A program made the position numbers and the translations under genes. A stretch of 64,000 bases of DNA from Zygnema cylindricum. Taxonomy: Eukaryota; Streptophyta; Zygnematophyceae; Zygnematales; Zygnemataceae. The notes under the pieces were generated by a model, which saw nothing but the letters and a program-made list of their open reading frames with translations, did no database searches and was not told the DNA's origin. This document shows, in pieces, positions 44,090 to 56,503 of this stretch. The first letter of the stretch is position 1. Each line of letters opens with the position of its first letter. The stretch is from NCBI GenBank assembly GCA_037447655.1, contig JBBHKE010002380.1:280832-344831 (forward strand), written 5' to 3'.

Positions 44090-45283
44090 TGTTGGAATTC
44101 AAGTATTTTCTAGGTCTAGAGATTGCAAAATAAAAAGCAAAATAGTAGATATTGACAGCCTGCCTCTAACTCCTCCTCAAGTCCCCACACTTGTCGCAGT
44201 CACTGAAGACTGAAGGAGGAGTTAGCCATGGCTGCCTGTGCTGTCTAGAGGGAGACAGACAGTTGTTTTATAGGGGATTTTCTGTAAAAGATAGTTTCGC
44301 CAGGTCCAGGATTTGATCCTGGTGCCTGCCACTTGTCAAACCGACAATAGCCGGTAGTCTTATCCAGATAGTCTTAATTGTATTAGATATTAGGAGGTAT
44401 GATATTTATTTAAATAGTTACTATAAGAATAATTCATTTAACTAGAACTATATGGATACTGCATAGAAACAGTTGTGGAAAGTACGACGTACGGTACGAT
44501 TACGAAATAAATACCGCGCGGTTTGTTTGACGCCGGAAAGAATACCGCGCAGGTATTTATGACGGCCACGATTGAAATCCAAATTTGATCGGACGGCCGC
44601 GAAGGATGCGGAGATCGCGGCGTACGATTTTGGCGGTTTGCGATCACCGCCACATTAAGTGACACGTGGTAACACTACATTGGATTGCGGCAACTCCGGA
44701 GATTACGGGAACAAATCCGGATATGACACGTGTCGACATTTTTGCCATGTCGTACAATGGCCGTACATAAAGTACACCGGCACCTGTACTTTTATGTACG
44801 ATACAGTAATTTGATTGGTGCCGTACTTCAGTAGATAGAGTTTTAGAGAGGGAATAGGACTTAGATAAATTTTGGGTAGGCAGCTGCCTCTCCCAGAGAG
44901 CACCCTGTATAAATGGCAAACTTTGGCCAGCCATAACTATCAATTTACTTGACCATTTTCAGTGATTCTTTTTGCTGCGGACTCAGGGGAGTCTAGGCTA
45001 CACAGGGGTGTAGTCGGTCAGAGTTTTTGTCTGCCAGGGTGGCTGTATTTCTAAGGGAAAGTCAAAGTGGGTGAATGTGTCCAAATCTCATATTCTAACT
45101 TTGCATTCTGTGGTGGAACTGAGCACACAGAAAGTGTTATTTCACAGGGGTGAATCTATATTGGGGTTCTGACTGTCAAGGGGTCAGTCACTTGGGTTTA
45201 TATTAACTTGGAGTCGGCACTATCTAGATTAGCTTCTTTTGGATCTGCATACTCTGAGGGCCAATGGAGGTCTCAGAGTTTCA
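44090..45283 (+). mobile_element. Cop-B 3' LTR
   Basis: 1,194 bp, the same length as the 5' LTR, one observed mismatch. The ORFs of 75, 99 and 66 residues on its minus strand are exact duplicates of those in the 5' LTR and are not genes. Confidence 0.95.
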
Positions 45284-45380
45284 GAGAGGAGTTAGAGGCA
45301 GACTCCCTTTGCTTCGTTTCTGCATTTTATCTTTACAAGTTTAAACCTAGTAAATACTAAAAGAACCTTTAATTTCTACA

Positions 45381-46511
45381 CTCCCTTTATTTTCTAGCAA
45401 CTCTTAAATTTAAGACCATACTTCTCACTGCAAAAAATTAGCTTAGGGGAAGGCATAGGTTTGGTCATGATATCTGCTCCCATTTCACTACCTAGTCTAT
45501 ACTCTAAACTGATTATCTTTTCTTCTACTTTCTCCCTAACAAAGCTAAGTCTCATGCCAATATGTTTGGCTTTAAAGTGGTGTTTATGATTGGCAAAAAT
45601 GGCTATGGCTGCCTGATTATCACAAAACACTTTATAGACACCACTTTTAAGATGACCAAGCTCACCAAGCAAGGACTTGACTCACATTAATTCTTTTACA
45701 GCAGAGCAAGAGGCCATGTAATCATCCTCTATGGTGGACTGAGCAATGACCTTTTGGTACTTGCTACTCCAGCAGCAAGCCCCATCACCCACATACAATA
45801 CATATCTAGACATGCATCTCCTCATAGGAGCATCCCCATAGCTGGCATCACTCTAAGTGGTGATGTCAGTATTGTTCCCACCCAAATGCAGCCATAGATC
45901 TCTAGTCCGTATAAGATATCTAAGGACTCAATTAGTTGCCTCCAAATCTTTCTTAGTGGGAGCATTCAAACTCCTACTTAGTACTCTTACAGCTGCAGCT
46001 ATATCTGGCCAGGTATTATTTATAAAATAAATTAGGCTGCTCACTACTTGTCTATAAGAAATTGTCTGCGTTAATCTTTTCACTTCAGGGCCTAACTCAT
46101 CATCTAAGATTATAACTCCAACTTCCAAACTACCCCCACTTCCCGTTTTTAGTTCCTTTGGAGTGGTACAACTATGAGCCTTATCCATTTGGAATCTTTC
46201 TAACATTTTTCCAATGGCCTTCTTCTGAGTTAATTTGATTATATTTTTTTCTATCCCTCTCTACCTAAATTTCAAAAATATACCTTGCTTCTCCTATATC
46301 TTTCATTTGTAAAGAAGATAATTCATTTCTCATCTTTAAACAAATAAATTGAGTGATCTGAGCTAGTTGATATATATCCCAAACTTGTAAAAAACTCATC
46401 GTGCTTTTAATTCCATTGCCAGGGCGCCTGTTTCACCCCATACAAAGATTTGATCACTCGGCATACCTTGCTCTCCTCCCGTTGCTCCAAGGCCGTCTTG
46501 ATTTCCATTTG
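45381..46511 (-). pseudogene. Cop-C RT-RNase H remnant (copy R3)
   Basis: Reading on the minus strand from 46511: Q-M-E-I-K-T-A-L, then an internal deletion to E-E-S-K-V-C-R, I-K-S-L-Y-G and S-S-D-H-S-I-Y (RT); a second deletion removes the Y-V-D-D region. 46206-45928 has the region before RNase H, and 45672-45394 the RNase H end with F-C-D-N-Q-A-A-I and A-D-I-M-T-K-P. A polypurine tract (45381-45388) and the split Cop-C LTR follow. The upstream part of pol is cut off where a plus-strand LTR begins at 46512. Confidence 0.85.
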
Positions 46512-46647
46512 TGTAGAAATTACATGGTTCTTTTAGTATTTTCTAGGTTTCACCGGGCAAAGCATTCTGCCCCTAACTCCTCTCTCCAACTCCCACACTT
46601 ATCACACTCATTGAAGGTTAGAGAGGGAGCTAGAGCCATGGCTGCCT
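46512..46647 (+). mobile_element. Head of a plus-strand Cop-C LTR
   Basis: TGTAGAAATTACATGG onwards with the CCAACTCCCACACTTATC block and GAGCCATGGCTGCCT. It is interrupted after 136 bp by a minus-strand LTR end at 46648; the remainder probably lies beyond the window. Confidence 0.6.
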
Positions 46648-46668
46648 TGAAATTCTATGGGGTCCATT
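46648..46668 (-). mobile_element. End of a minus-strand Cop-C LTR, continuing at 63421-64000
   Basis: Only 21 bp (TGAAATTCTATGGGGTCCAT and one more base) precede the Cop-G array. The same LTR resumes after the array at 63421, as shown by the uninterrupted equivalent at 10690. CCATT (46664-46668) is the target duplication. Confidence 0.75.
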
Positions 46669-47902
46669 TGTTGTTCTGTGGATACTACACCCTCTGAAGA
46701 TGAAGATGAGGCAGGAGTAGTCATCACAGAATTAAAACAAGCAAGAAGCTCTCACAGATGATTAGAAAAACATACAACTTTGGAACACAACCAAACACAA
46801 ATTAGGCAACCAAATGGCCTATTAATATGACACAATGTATATAATACAAAGAAGAACACAAGTGCAAATTTACACAAAAATCTACAAACAGATCTGAGAG
46901 AAACTCGCAGTCAAAGATATCAAAATGTTTAAGCATAATTTGATACAACAAGTTCCTAACTTCTGAGATGGTTAAGTCCTACTCTTATACCAAAAAGATC
47001 CATCTTTCTGAAGACTAGCAGCCACTCACTATCCTAATCAAGGTAAAAAGTCATATCAGCCATACATCAATAATAATTACCAGAGCTAAGTGTTGATTTT
47101 GGAAACTTTAAGTCTCAGTAAATTAGTTTGACGGCAGAAAGGTAGTAATTTGTAGCGTAAGTTTCACAAGGACATGTGTCATCAGTTGAGTGCAGTAAAG
47201 GACAACGCACCTGCTATACAGACAGAGCAGCCCAGTTGCGGTGCTGCTATGCAGACAGAGCAGCGCAGCAGCGAAGCTGCGACACGGACAGGACAACGCA
47301 GCTGCGGTTTCTTTGGATATGATCCGTATAGACAACGCAACGGCTGTTTTCTTGGATATGATTCGGTACGAGACACCACAACCGCGGGTGATATGAATGT
47401 GATTCGGTACAAGACAACGCAGTTGCAATTGATATGAATCAAGTCAACGGACGAGATTTATAAGAGTATCACAAGTGACTTAGCCGACAAGTATTTGTAC
47501 AATCACTTAATATAGATTCTGAGTAATAATGACTGTACGATGATAGATTGGGTTGGCAAGATTACGAACAAGTAGATCTTAGTAGGTGGGTTGATTTTGG
47601 ACGTACTTCTCAGGTACACTTGTATCAGCGGTAGAACATCAAGAGTATAAGACTTAGGACTTAGAGCATTTTATGTATCCAGACTTCCAAATAGTAAAAC
47701 TGCAAACAATTTTTGGGAAGCTTATGAGTGTTATATCTTGAGTGTTGTCAAGTCAATTGTGCTGAAACTTTGGGAGTTATTAGTGTTTATGCTGCTCTAT
47801 AATTTGATAGAGTTTTGTGAAGTTTGGTTGCTTGTATAAGATTTGGTGAGCACTTGAAAACAGCTGTTTGTTATGATTATTGATAGCTTCTGAGAGTGTA
47901 TC

Positions 47903-50900
47903 ATGTCTACTTCTACTACCACTGCTGCTCCTCCACGTGCACCGGTGGTTGTACAACAACAGGTTATGGGCCTGTCATTAAGAATTCTTATCTTTTTGGG
48001 GGAGAAATATGTTTATTGGGAAGATATGGTGGAGCCTCACTTTGAGAATGTTAATCTGTTAGATATATTGGATGGTTCGCTAGATGAATCCGATCTGTCA
48101 TGGTCAAAGAAAAATACACAGGCTCGGTCTATGCTGGAATTCTGTATATATGAGGACTTAGCAATGTCACGGATAAAAATGAAAAAAACACTTGATATCT
48201 AGATATCTCTTAAAAATGATTATGAAAAAGCTACAGTCCAAGAAGAGCTTCTCTTAGCTGGAAAAGTTAGGGACTATAAGTACAATAGCGGTACAATGGT
48301 TGAATATTCTAAAATTTTTGCATCCTTATAGATGCACATGCTTGTGCTGGTGGGGTGTTTCCTCAGTTTCAACAGTCACCATTGCTCATAAGGGGTCTCC
48401 CTCGTAGTATGAAATGAGCATCTGATATGCTCAAATAGAAAGATAAAGCTAGCTGGACTTTAGAGTTAGCTATCAATATTTTACTAGAAGAGGAAGCTAC
48501 ATCTAATATTCTCAATGTTGAGCAAGTAGAGGCTTTCAATTTTGACTTTGAGAGAAAAAGACAATTTAATCAAGGTGGAAATAGACAGTCCAACAATGCA
48601 TGTTTCTATTGTAGTGAGAGAGGTCATGGATATAAGTTATGTCCTAAGTTAAAAAAGGCTACCGAAACAAGTTTATACAGGCCGAGATGGCAACAAAGTT
48701 AGTTCTACAAAAGCTTCACGGGGCCTACACCTCATGGAAATGCATTATTTTCGGCTTCTTCGTCTCTCCAAAACAAGATTTTTCTTGAAGAATGAGAAAC
48801 AGATCTATTTTCTATGGCAGCGGCAATGGAGGGCCCAAAGGACACTGGATGGATAATGGATACGGGAGCGTCATCTCACGAGCTAGAACAAAGCTATCTT
48901 CAAAAATCTGAAAACAACGCCGGAGAAAAATATTTATTATGCTTGTGGGATGAGTGTCCACACACCTGCTGTCGGTGATGTATCTTTGATAGTTGATGTA
49001 GAAAGAAAAGCAATTGAAAAGACCCTTCACAATGTCCTTTTTGTTCTTGACTTTAAGAAAAAATTGTTTTCTCCGTCCTTGGTAGAGAGTAAAGGCTTTG
49101 AGGTCAATTTGAAAAATGGTCGGCAGATTGTTAGCAAGAATGGCAAGGTTGCAGTTACAAGTACTAGAGATAGTAAAAAAATATACTGCATGGGTATGGC
49201 TAATACCAAGGAGAATGATGTTCTGTACTCTGGTGTTTTGCAGTCAGATGAGTTATGGCATAAAAGATTAGGCCATGTAAGTTATGATAGTTTGAAAAAA
49301 ATGGTAGTTGTTGGAAAAAATAAATGGTGTATCAATCACATATCAGCCGGTTAAAACATGTGATGGCTGCGCTTTAGGCAAAATCCACAGACTGCCATTC
49401 CCTAAAGAGTCTGAACATCGGTCAACTAGACTCTTACAGCAAATTCATTCTGATGTTTTTGGTCCTGCGAAAGTACCATCTGCCGGGGGGATGAAATATA
49501 TGGTCACTTTCACAGATGATTTTTCCACGTTTACAAAAGTTTACTTCATGAAATAAAAGAGCGAAGTGTTTGGTGACTTCAAACACTATAAAGCATGGGT
49601 TGAAAAACTCCATAACTTACCAATTTTGGAGTTCAGATCGGACAATGGTGGGGAATATATTTCGAAGGAATTTGAAGCATTTTTACTTGATGAAGGTATA
49701 AATCATCTTTTGACTGTTCCGTATTCACCAGAACAAAATGGGGTTTGAGAGAGATTAAATAAAACCCTCACAAAGAGCTCTAGGTCGATGCTTGCAAATA
49801 AAAATGTGGATCAAAAATTCTAGGCTGAGGCTCTAAATTGTGCAATTTATATTAAGAATAGGATAGGATCAAGATAGGTAGAGACTACTCCTTAGGAGAT
49901 TTGGACAGGTAGAAAACCAGATGTTAGTCATTTCAAAGTCTTTGGTAGTAAATGCTTTATCTTAGATACATCTAATGATAGATGGAAGATGGAACCGAAA
50001 AGATTACCATGTATTCTATTAGGATATGATGATCACTCAATGGGTTATAGAGTTTTTGTGTTTGAAAGGCAGGAAAATAATTGTAGCGAGAAACATCATT
50101 GTTAAGGATGAGCTTGACTCGATAGATTTATTTGAAATGACAGAGCAGGAAAAGCAGAAAAAAGTACAAGAATATGTTATTCTAGATTGCATTCATAAAT
50201 TGTCCCACACATACGAACTTCACCGGTGGGAACACGGGAGTCTGAAATTCTCCATGTTCCTTCAAAAGTTCAGTTTCAACCGGACCTACTGCGGTTAATG
50301 CCTAGTGATCGCAACCAGCGCAACAGGCGCAATACAAGGGATCCGACAATTTCAGCCTCAGAATTTCCGAGGGAAGAAGGTCCAGTAGCCGCCTGCAAGC
50401 AAGCTCTCACTTCGCCTACTCGGCAGCATCAAGGGAGCAATCTAACCATTTGAAAGGCCTTCTCATCACCAGAGCGAAACCACTGGATCGAGGCAGCAAA
50501 CGATGAAATGAAGTCGATCATAGAAGCTCACACATGGGAGCTTGTGGACCTTCCTCCGGACCGAAAAGCGAACGACAACAAATGGGTATTCAAGGTGAAG
50601 TTAAATCCTGATAATACCATTACACGATATAAGGCCAAACTTTTGGCAAAGGGGTATAATCAAAAGGAGGGAATTGATTTTGAAGAAACATTTTCTCCGA
50701 TTGTACGATTTTCGACAGTTAGGATTTTGCTGTCTCTTGTTGCTATAGAAGATATAGAAATACATGTTGGATGTGAAAACAACCTTTCTGCATGGAGAAC
50801 TAGAGGAGAAAATTTACACGCAGCAGCCAAAAATGTATGTAGAACCATCAAAAAAGCACTTAGTATGCAAATTGTTAAAATCTTTGTACGGCCTGAAATA

Positions 50901-51996
50901 GGCCCCTAGGCAATGGAATATGAAGCTTGATGAATTCTTAACTAGCCTAGGATTTCAAAGAATACGTTCTGATCACTCTGTCTATGTTCTAAACGGTGAG
51001 GATGGGATAGTATATATAGCGGTGTATGTAGATGATTTACTATTAATTAGCAAATCAATTGTTGAAATTAATAAAATCAAAACTATTTAAATTCACGGTT
51101 CGAGATGAAAGACCTCGGTGAGGCAAAATATATTTTGTGTATCCAGGTAGAGAGGGACAGAAATAAGAAAGTAATAAAGTTTACTCAAAAAAACGCTATT
51201 GGAAACATGTTAGATGAGTACGGAATGCGGGGGGCAAAAGGATGTCTAACTCCAATAGAGTTTCGGTAGAAGTTAGAGGGAGAAGAGACAAAACTGGGTG
51301 TCATTGTTAGGGAGTATTTAGAGTCAAGGGAGAATGATCCTATGACATTAATACCTTATAGACAGATAGTGAGAAGCTTAATATATTCCATGAACTGTAC
51401 CCGTCCTGACATTGCTGCAGCACTTAGGGTACTGAGAAGAAGTCTAGAGAATCCGAGAAAATCTGATTTTGATGCAGCAAGGAGAGTCTTAAGATATTTG
51501 GCAAGAACCAAAGACCTCAAACTCACACTAGGCGGAGGAGAAGTAAAACTGCAAACGTGGAGTGATGGAAGCTATGGCGACATGCCAAGCCAAAAATCCA
51601 CCACACGATTCGTTCTACAAATTGGGAACGGGACTTGCTGCTGGAGCAGCAAACTTCAAAAGGTTACATCACAGTCGATAATGGAGTCAAAATATATGGC
51701 AGCAAGCTCGGCCCTCGAAGCACTCTTATAGGTAAAATCCATGTTACAATAACTAGGATACATGCAGGTTGGTCCACAGGTGATCTGGTGTGATAACCAG
51801 GCTGCCATTGCCATTGGCTCTAACCAAAGTCATCAATTCAAGAGTAAGATTACACTTTGTTACAGAAAAAGTGTTCTCTAGGGTGATTAAATTATGTTAC
51901 CTGCCAAACGCAAGAATAATTGTTGATATGCTTATTATAGTTATTCCTGCTCCCAAGCTGAAGTATTGTAGGGATGCAGTAGGATTGGGTGAATAG
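47903..51996 (+). pseudogene. Cop-F gag-pol (broken)
   Basis: Gag starts at ATG 47903 in the LTR (M-S-T-S-T-T-T-A-A-P-P) and is read through the primer site as Q-Q-V-M-G. Stops follow from 48200. The knuckle C-F-Y-C-S-E-R-G-H-G-Y-K-L-C near 48600 is intact. Protease is W-I-M-D-T-G-A near 48850. Integrase runs 49250-49900 with L-W-H-K-R-L-G-H-V, C-D-G-C, H-S-D-V-F-G and S-D-N-G-G-E-Y; the glutamate motif is preceded by a TGA (N-G-V-stop-E-R-L-N, 49746-49748). RT begins near 50508 and keeps Y-V-D-D near 51030, but a frameshift at about 50770 and stops break it. RNase H lies in 51342-51996 with T-W-S-D-G-S-Y; the D-N-Q-A-A-I motif is out of frame. Not functional. Confidence 0.9.
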
Positions 51997-52009
51997 CTGA
52001 GTTGTTGCA

Positions 52010-52186
52010 CTGCGATAGTGCCATGCTGCGCTAGTCCACAATCACGGTGTAGTGGGACTAGGTGACTGGTTGATTTTCGGCGGTGCTATGTTGCCATGCT
52101 CCGCTGCTATGCTGCCATGCTGCGCTAAGTGTGACATCGCAGCTGCGCGGCTTTGACATCACAACTGCGTTGATTTACTGAGTCTA
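52010..52186 (+). repeat. GC-rich CATGCTGCGCT repeats before the Cop-F 3' LTR
   Basis: Tandem-like copies of (G)CTATG(C/T)TGCCATGCT(G/C)CGCT between the pol end and the polypurine tract. They are roughly complementary in kind to the GCAGCGCAGCAGCGAAGCTG repeats at 47215-47300 in the LTR, so pairing in the RNA is possible. No coding content. Confidence 0.5.
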
Positions 52187-55100
52187 AAGCTTTAGAGGAG
52201 TGTTGAATTTGGAAAACTTTAAGTCTTAGTAAATTAGTGTGACGGCAGAAAGGTAGTAATTTGTAGCGTAAGTTTCACAAAGACATGCGTCATCACTTGA
52301 GTGCAGTACAGGACAACGACATTGCTATGCAAACAGAGCTGCGCAGCAGCGAAGCTGCGACACAGACAGGACAATGCAGTTGCAATTACTTTGGATATGA
52401 CCCGAAGATACCGTTGCAGCTGTTATTTTGGATATGATTCGGTACAGGACACCTCAGCCGCGGGTGATATGAATGTGATTCGGTATAGGACAACACAGGT
52501 GCAATTGATATGAATCAAGTCAACGGACGAGATTCATAAGAGTATCATAAGTGACTTAGCCGACAAGTATTTGTACAATCACTTAATATATATTCTAAGT
52601 AATATTGATTGTACGATGATAGATTGGGTTGCCAAGATTACGAACACGTAGATCTTAGTAGGTGGGTTGATTTTGGACGTACCTCTTAGGTACACTTATA
52701 TCGGCGGTAGAACACCGAGAGTATAAGACTTAGGTCTTCGAGCGTTGTATGTATCCAGACTTCCAAGTAGTAAAACTTCAAACAATTTTTGGGAAACTTA
52801 TGAGTGTTATATCTTGAGTGTTGTCATGTCAATTGTGTTGAAACTTTGGGAGTTGTCAGTGTTTATGATGCTCTATAATTTGATAGAGCTTTGTGAAGTT
52901 TGGTTGCTTGTATAAGATTTGGTGAGCACTTGAAAACAACTGTTTGGTAAGATTCTTGATAGCTTTTGAGAGTGTATCATGTCTACTTCTACTACCACTG
53001 CTGCTCCTCCACCTGCACCGGTGGTCGTAGAGCAACACTAATGAGGATACCTGAATATTTCAAGGTATGTCATACAGAATAAACCTAAACTGAGTCATTA
53101 ATCAAACAAAACATGTCAATGTACAAAACCCGGATATGTTAGGTCATACTATACTTTACAAAAACACGTCCGATAATCATAGACGTGGTCCTGCTGTCCA
53201 GCGTCCGTCGGCTGCAAATCCCCGTGGCCCATCTTTGAGGAGTTTCATCCAAGATGAAACTTTGTGTGACACCTCGGTCTTTCGGTGAATCTGAGTCGTA
53301 AAACCAAGTCTTGCGAAGTGTCTCATTTCGGTTTTGATGACGCGTGAGCTGTTAATGTGATACACAGTGTACTCTCTCAGTGTTTAGTGTCACACTAATT
53401 ACAGTACATATTGAACCAGGCTTCCAAAAAATAGACTAGGTACTCAGAAGACACTCCCCTCACATAGGGGGCTTAGTGAGGAATTAAGATTTTAAAACAA
53501 CACTCCCCTAAAGCTTTACTCTACTAGCCACTAAGACCACATACCTCTCTACATAATTTTAATTTTGGTGCATGCAAGGGTTTTGTCATTATATCTGCCA
53601 GCATTTCCTCATCGAGTAAGTAGCTAAGCTTTAGAATTCTAGCCATCACCTTTTCTCTCACAAAGTGTAATTTATTATCAATATGCTTACTTTTGAAGTG
53701 ATGACTTGGATTAGAAGCAATAGCAATTGCAGCTTGATTGTCACACCATAGGACTTGAGGACCTGACTTCATAAATTTCAGTTCTTGTAAAAGTGATTTT
53801 ACCCAAAGAGTTCTTAAACAAGTGAGTTGGCTGCCATATATTCAACTTCCATGGTTGATTGAGCAGTCACCTTTTGAAGCTTGCTGGTCCAGAAGCAAGT
53901 ACCATCACCGATCTTCAAAATGAATCCACTGGTAGAGCGTTGGCTTTGCATGTCAACATAACTCGCATTGCTTCAAGTGTTGATTTTCTCTTCACCCTCC
54001 TCTGAGAGAAAGTCGGATATCCGTGTTCATGCAAGATATCTGAAAACTGGTTTGTTGCCTCCCAATATGATCATTTTGGGTTTTGAAGGCTTTGGCTCAG
54101 AGCTCAAACTGTCGCTGCAATGTCAAGACGCGTGCAGTCCATCAAATATATAAGACTTCAACAACTTGTCTGTATGGAATTGTGGACATGAACTCTGACT
54201 CCTCACGTTTAATGTCACCCTCAAGTAGCATTCCTCCATCTATCTCATTTCCTTCCACCATTTGCATGAACTCCATAGGAGTGGCACTTCTTTTCGCCTA
54301 AGCCATTCCAAATTTTCCAAGTACATTTCCAATGGCCTCTTTGTGAGTGAGATAGATCATCTTCTGACTCCTATTTCTCTCTACCTGAATGCTTAGGGTA
54401 TACTTCACCTAGCCTAAGTCTTTCATTTTAAACCTAGCATTCAGAGATGCTTTTATCTTATTTATCTCATTTATAAACTTACTGATAAGCAGCAGGTCAT
54501 CCACATATACTGCTACATAGATCACACCATCCTCTCCTTCCATGATATAAATAGAGTGATCTAAGCTGATCCTTGTGAAGCCTAAATTGGTAAGAAACTC
54601 GTCTAATTTCAGATTCCATTAACGTGGAGCTTGTTTTAATCCAAATAGTGATTTCAATCGTTTACAAACTAGATTTTCCTTTTTTTTTCTGCATACCCTG
54701 CAGGTTACTTCATTTATATTAATTCCTCTATATCTTCATGCAAAAAGACTGTTTTAACATCCATTTGATGCAGCTCCATATTCTCTATTGCAGCTAAGGA
54801 CAATAAGACTCTAACAGTGGGAAACTTGATAACAAGAGATAAGGTTTCCTCATAATCTATTCGTTGTTTTTGACTAAAACCCTTTGCAACCAGACAAGTT
54901 TAATACCTTTTAATAGTGTTGTCTGGGTTGACCTTCACTTTGAAGACCCAGTTGCAGCCAATGGCTTTCCGATCCGGTGGGAGCTCCACAAGTTCCCACG
55001 TCTAAGCTTCCATAATAGACCTCATCTCATCATTTGCAAGGTAATCCAGTGATCCTTTTCAAGAACAGAGAATGTTTCCTAAATGGTAAGAGGCTCCCTG

Positions 55101-56340
55101 GTGCTTGCAGAAAAAACATTTGAACTTGTTCTCCCCTCAAGGGAAAACTCTGTCTTCTTCCCCCTCGAAAATCTGAGGCTCGAAATGTTGGATCCCGACT
55201 TCGATTTTGGGGTCGAGGAAGATTAGTGTCAGATGTTCTTTGCTGGTCACTAGCTGATGGTATTTCAGTATTTTGCGCTCTAAGAGAAGAAGAAGTAGAA
55301 GTTGCAGGTGAGTGAAATGGAATCTGATCCAAAACAACATACCAAATACATCTAATGACTCACTCTCATCCTTCACTAAAATATTTTTCGCAATCTGAAT
55401 GGTATGTTTCTGAGGACAATAAACCCAGTATCCTACAGATTCACTATCATATCCTATGAAGATTCCGGGTTTAGACTTTGGACTCAGTTTCCAGTTTGGT
55501 AATTTATCTAGTACAAAGCACTTTCTACCAAAAACTTTGAAGTGACTGACATCCGGTTTTCTACCTGTCCACACTTCATAGGGTAGATCTACTTTCTAAT
55601 ATGATCATAGTATAGGCTACAGTTTGATAAGCTTCAGCCCTAAACTTAATATCTACTCCTTTATGTGCCATCATAAATTTAACACTCTCAGTGAGAGTTC
55701 TATCCAGCCTTTCTGAGACTCCATTCTGCTCATGAGTATATGACTCCATTCTGCTCATGAGTATATGGAATAGTAAACTGATGAGAGATACCATTTTCCT
55801 TTAAATAAGCAACAAATTCATTTGAAGTGAATTCACCTCCATTATCAGATCTTAGAGAAAGAATTGAACAGCCGTGAATCTTTTCTGCCAAGACCCGAAA
55901 GTGTTGTAAGTGAGTGAAGACCTTCTTTTTCTCCTTCATGAAATAGATTCGGCTGAATCTGGAGAAGTCGTCTGTGAATGTAACAAAGTATTTGCTGCTA
56001 GCCAGAGATGGTATTTTTGAGGGTCCCCAAACATCTGAGTGAATAAACTCTAATAGGTTAGTTGCTCAAATATCTATAGTTTGAGGTAAAGGAAGTTTAT
56101 GAGGCTTACCCAAAGCACAACCATCACAAATATTTGACTGTTGCTGATCAAGTTTAACTCCTTCTACCATATTATTCTTTACCATATTTTCTAGCCTGCC
56201 GTTATGAACATGACCCATTCTTTTATGCCACAAAACATTATCAGATAAGACACTGGAATAAGCAAAAGTAGTAGATGTATTCACCAGGTCCATCCGGTAC
56301 AAGTTGTTTGGGCCTCTAGTTCACATTACTGCTACCCTTC

Positions 56341-56503
56341 ATTAAGTGATTAATAAAAATACATAAACTACTATGGATATATATGTATGTCAATATTAAT
56401 AAATATTATGATTCCAATTGACATTATCCTTTAAATTTATATATTGGCAATTCAACATCATAAAGCTATAAATTATTCATGATTTCCAGTTTGGCTAGTT
56501 TGG
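56341..56503. mobile_element. 163-bp AT-rich insertion in Cop-G unit 1
   Basis: Present in unit 1 but absent from unit 2 (CTACCC-TTC-CCTCTTTGC near 61300). Flanked by TTC on both sides (56338-56340 and 56504-56506), a possible 3-bp duplication. No clear terminal inverted repeats and no ORF. Confidence 0.5.

Larger units (their letters stand above)
40915..45283 (+). mobile_element. Cop-B, young gag-only (non-autonomous) copia element
   Basis: A 4,369-bp element with two 1,194-bp LTRs, primer site 42109-42121, one long ORF and polypurine tract 44082-44089, flanked by GAGAG duplications (40910-40914 and 45284-45288). Side by side the LTRs differ at one base that I found (A at 41898, G at 45073), so integration was very recent. 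There is no protease, integrase, RT or RNase H domain. LTR ends and internal blocks place it in the Cop-C family, whose pol remnants occur elsewhere in the window. Proteins for its movement must have come from another copy. Confidence 0.95.
33096..45380 (-). mobile_element. 3' LTR of a minus-strand Cop-C element, split by two insertions
   Basis: Three pieces, 33096-33411, 40248-40914 and 45289-45380, join into one LTR of about 1,075 bp. Cop-E (33412-40242) separates the first two with duplication CCCTC; Cop-B (40915-45283) separates the last two with duplication GAGAG. The LTR head (minus strand TGTAGAAATTAAAGG) abuts a polypurine tract at 45381-45388 and the RT-RNase H remnant beyond it. 40768-40778 holds the T-arm-like block. 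Confidence 0.8.
47091..53037 (+). mobile_element. Cop-F, full-length but decayed copia element
   Basis: 5' LTR 47091-47961 (871 bp), primer site 47962-47972 (GGTTATGGGCC), gag-pol remnants, polypurine tract about 52187-52200 (AAGCTTTAGAGGAG), 3' LTR 52201-53037 (837 bp). Target duplication CTAAG/CTAAT. Both LTRs carry GC-rich GCAGC-containing repeats in their first 300 bp. Confidence 0.9.
46669..53502 (-). mobile_element. Cop-G terminal LTR, split by Cop-F
   Basis: 46669-47090 plus 53043-53502. Cop-F inserted with a 5-bp duplication, CTAAG (47086-47090) and CTAAT (53038-53042). Uninterrupted sister sequence GAGCTAAGGAGGATACC is at about 57980 and, with one change, near 62950. Confidence 0.85.
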
